Below are positions 55,578 to 57,618 of a stretch of DNA of 57,618 nt, piece after piece (positions within the stretch are counted from its first letter, which is position 1; each line of letters begins with the position of its first letter). The notes below the pieces were generated by a model. The model did not search any database. It saw only the letters and a program-made list of their open reading frames with translations, and was not told where the DNA came from. This stretch comes from Methylophaga sp. (lineage in GTDB: Bacteria; Pseudomonadota; Gammaproteobacteria; Nitrosococcales; Methylophagaceae): contig NVVW01000003.1 in assembly GCA_002733505.1 (NCBI GenBank), positions 89,892 to 147,509 of the forward strand. The letters are read 5' to 3'. The translations under genes were made by a program, and so were the position numbers.

Positions 55578-57026
55578 ATGAAACAAGCTCAAGTTTTTCA
55601 ACAACGTCGTACCGGTGTACTGTTACATATCACCAGTTTACCTTCAGCTAATTTAGGTGAAGATGCCTATCGTTTTGTTGATTTCTTAGAGGCATCAGCT
55701 GCATCTGTTTGGCAAATGCTGCCGCTAGGCCCTACGCATAGTGACGGTTCTCCATACCAGTGTTTGTCGGCGCATGCTGGCAATGCAACGCTGATTTGCA
55801 TGGAAACAGTTCAAAATTTATCTTGGTCTAATGGCGAGACATTAAAAGGCGAACGCTTTTTAATTATGCTGGTGCATGCCTATCGCCAATTTATGAATAA
55901 TGCAACAACATTTGAAAAATCAGAATTCACAGCGTTTTGTCAAAAAAATGCTTATTGGCTAGAAGATTATGTACTTTATAGTGAAATTCGGCATTTACAA
56001 CATACTACAGCATGGTTTTATTGGTCTGAAGCATTACGTGATCGCGAGCCAGAAGCTATAGCTAAAATTTGCAAAGAACGCGAAGAGTCACTAAATATTC
56101 GCCGTTTCAGCCAGTTTTTATTCTTTCAACAATGGTATGCATTAAAAGATTACGCTAATGAACGCGGCATTTTGTTATTTGGTGATATGCCTATTTTTGT
56201 GGCACATGATAGTGCTGATGTGTGGGCGAACCCTGAATTATTTACTTTAGATAAAGTAGGCCAGCCAGAAAAAGTCGCAGGTGTGCCACCGGATTATTTT
56301 TCCGAGACAGGGCAACGCTGGGGTAATCCGCTTTATCGTTGGGATAAACATATAACGACGGACTTTCTATGGTGGCAGCAACGGATGCAAACCCAGTTAG
56401 ACCAGTTTGATCTAATACGCATTGATCATTTTCGTGGATTTGAAGCCTGCTGGGAGATCCCCGCTAGTTGTGAAACAGCGATTGATGGTGAATGGGTTCC
56501 AGCGCCAGGGGATGCATTATTCAGTAAATTAGTTGATGTCTTTGGTGAATTGCCATTGGTAGCTGAAGATTTAGGTATTATTACTGACGAAGTTACTGCG
56601 CTTCGTGAAAAATATGCCATGCCGGGCATGAAAATTTTGCAGTTCGCTTTTGGTGATGATGCCAGTAATCCTTACCTTCCTCATCAACATACCCCAGACA
56701 GTGTTTCATATACCGGAACCCATGATAATGACACCACAATGGGCTGGTTTGAGGATTTAGGTGATGCAGGCAAAGCGCGAGTATATCAATACCTAGGCGA
56801 TTCCCATGAAGAAATACCATGGTTACTTATACGAGCATCAATAGCAACCGCTTCACGACTTGCAGTGATACCCATGCAAGATCTGTTGGGCTTAGACTCT
56901 AGCCACAGAATGAATGTGCCAGGAACCATTGAAGGTAACTGGAGCTGGCGTTTTGATTGGGAGATGGTGAATGAGAGTGTTGCACCTAGATTGAAAAATT
57001 TAAATACATTGTACGGACGAAGCTAA
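55578..57026 (+). CDS. malQ: 4-alpha-glucanotransferase (amylomaltase)
   Basis: The 482-residue GH77 enzyme transfers glucan segments between maltodextrins. It shows RRTGVLLHITSLPSANLGEDAYRFVDFL, MLPLGPTHSDGSPYQ, IRIDHFRGFEACWEIPA (nucleophile Asp), VAEDLGIITDEV (acid Glu) and YTGTHDNDTTMGWF (third Asp). It is of the short bacterial/plant type, without the N-terminal extension of E. coli MalQ (694). Follows the GH57 gene by 3 bp and overlaps gcvH by one base (TAATG). Confidence 0.96.
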   Translation: MKQAQVFQQRRTGVLLHITSLPSANLGEDAYRFVDFLEASAASVWQMLPLGPTHSDGSPYQCLSAHAGNATLICMETVQNLSWSNGETLKGERFLIMLVHAYRQFMNNATTFEKSEFTAFCQKNAYWLEDYVLYSEIRHLQHTTAWFYWSEALRDREPEAIAKICKEREESLNIRRFSQFLFFQQWYALKDYANERGILLFGDMPIFVAHDSADVWANPELFTLDKVGQPEKVAGVPPDYFSETGQRWGNPLYRWDKHITTDFLWWQQRMQTQLDQFDLIRIDHFRGFEACWEIPASCETAIDGEWVPAPGDALFSKLVDVFGELPLVAEDLGIITDEVTALREKYAMPGMKILQFAFGDDASNPYLPHQHTPDSVSYTGTHDNDTTMGWFEDLGDAGKARVYQYLGDSHEEIPWLLIRASIATASRLAVIPMQDLLGLDSSHRMNVPGTIEGNWSWRFDWEMVNESVAPRLKNLNTLYGRS

Positions 57027-57409
57027 TGGAAAATCCAAGTTCACTAAAATATGCTGAAACGCATGAATGGGTAAAAACGGATGATTCTGGTGAATTAATA
57101 GTAGGTATCACCGATCATGCTCAAGATTTATTAGGTGATTTAGTCTTTGCCGAATTGCCGGAAGTAGGGCAACGTTTTTCAGCTAAAGAAGAAGTCATGC
57201 TGCTAGAATCAGTAAAAGCAGCCTCTGATATTTATATGCCTGTAAATGGTGTGATCTCAGCAGTGAATACAGCGCTAGAAGATGAACCTGAATTGATTAA
57301 TGAAGATTCATTTGGTGAAGGTTGGTTGTTTAAATTTGAAGCAGATAATGCCAGTGATATCGATGGATTATTATCAGCCGAAGAGTATGACAACTCGCTA
57401 GATGGATAA
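57026..57409 (+). CDS. gcvH: Glycine cleavage system H protein
   Basis: The 127-residue lipoyl carrier protein shows KYAETHEWVKTDDSGELIVGITDHAQDLLGDLVFAELPEVG, and the lipoylation Lys in MLLESVKAASDIYMPVNG. It shuttles the aminomethyl group between the P, T and L proteins. It is translationally coupled to malQ by TAATG although metabolically unrelated. The other gcv genes are not in the window and may follow downstream. Confidence 0.97.
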   Translation: MENPSSLKYAETHEWVKTDDSGELIVGITDHAQDLLGDLVFAELPEVGQRFSAKEEVMLLESVKAASDIYMPVNGVISAVNTALEDEPELINEDSFGEGWLFKFEADNASDIDGLLSAEEYDNSLDG

Positions 57410-57428
57410 GCCAGAATTAATTTGGGTA

Positions 57429-57618
57429 TATACCCAAACTACCTGAAGATGCAGGTTTCAGCAAGAGAAGAAGCCATTATATCCTAGGCATAAATCCGCA
57501 GAATGAGTCATTTATCTCCATGGATGGAGTGTATGCAAGAAATGCAGGAGCAATTTCTTGTCTCATTTAAGGATTTATAACAACGAAGATAATGGCTTAT
57601 CCTCTTGCCCTACGGGAG
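57429..57618. repeat. Second-type repeat end with long imperfect hairpin, runs past the window
   Basis: Begins TATACCCAAACTACCTGAAG with GATGCAGGTTT, the inverse of the ends at 12645 and 17672. GGGTATATACCC at 57424-57435 shows a mirrored TTTGGGTATA just before it. Inside, AAGCCATTAT (57474-57483) and ATAATGGCTT (57590-57599) are inverted. No gene is seen in 57410-57618. Confidence 0.6.

Overview
The window is an AT-rich gammaproteobacterial chromosome segment. Typical gammaproteobacterial blocks are present: fur with divergent bamE, recN-nadK, ndk-rlmN-pilW-rodZ-ispG-hisS, rnr, a cheV gene and tRNA-His/tRNA-Thr. The exosortase/EpsI fusion with a PrsT-like protein, the dedicated-sortase two-component genes and a glycogen cluster with a GH57 enzyme occur together in several aquatic gammaproteobacteria. 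Methylococcales-like methanotrophs are one possibility, but no diagnostic gene such as pmo lies here, so this is only a guess.

Layout. (1) 1-2.5 kb: a toxin-antitoxin area (the 3' end of an antitoxin gene, yefM-yoeB) and an IS110-family element at 1186-2448 inserted inside a copy of a short palindromic repeat. (2) 2.8-22.6 kb: an extracellular polysaccharide locus. It holds family 2, family 4 and WecG-type glycosyltransferases, an acetyltransferase, UDP-glucose dehydrogenase, an exosortase-EpsI fusion, a TPR lipoprotein, the dTDP-rhamnose genes rfbACDB and a phosphohexomutase. It is littered with repeat copies and contains a chimeric gene (7909-8721) and a frameshifted YdcF-like gene. A receiver-ATPase regulator (22747) follows. 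(3) 23.6-24.2 kb: a dead higB toxin beside an intact higA antitoxin. (4) 24.3-28.5 kb: a 4.2-kb integrative element in the 3' end of tRNA-Thr, bounded by 46-bp direct repeats. It carries a tyrosine integrase, an AlpA-like regulator, a phage-type HTH protein, a 56-aa coupled ORF, an HUH-type (inovirus Gp2-like) protein and a TerS-like protein. It resembles a phage satellite. (5) 28.8-38.7 kb: rnr, cheV, a PilZ protein, the dedicated-sortase genes pdsO, pdsR and pdsS without a sortase, a small exported protein, and a striking 240-aa protein made of 15 WYEAN-type repeats coupled to a metallo-beta-lactamase-fold enzyme. (6) 38.7-50.2 kb: housekeeping genes. (7) 50.3-57.4 kb: glycogen genes glgB divergent from glgC-GH57-malQ, with gcvH coupled at the end.

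The strongest observation concerns the IS110 element. Its 5' noncoding end folds into two loops whose four guide segments match, respectively, the repeat it sits in and its own joined ends. This agrees with a bridge-RNA mechanism and gives the insertion coordinates to the base. A separate repeat copy at 42.7 kb carries a 7-bp insertion exactly at the predicted target, as expected for a scar of a lost copy. Other notable items are the WYEAN-repeat protein, the compact satellite-like element, the sortase regulators without a sortase, and the repeat family whose terminal inverted repeats enclose unrelated interiors.
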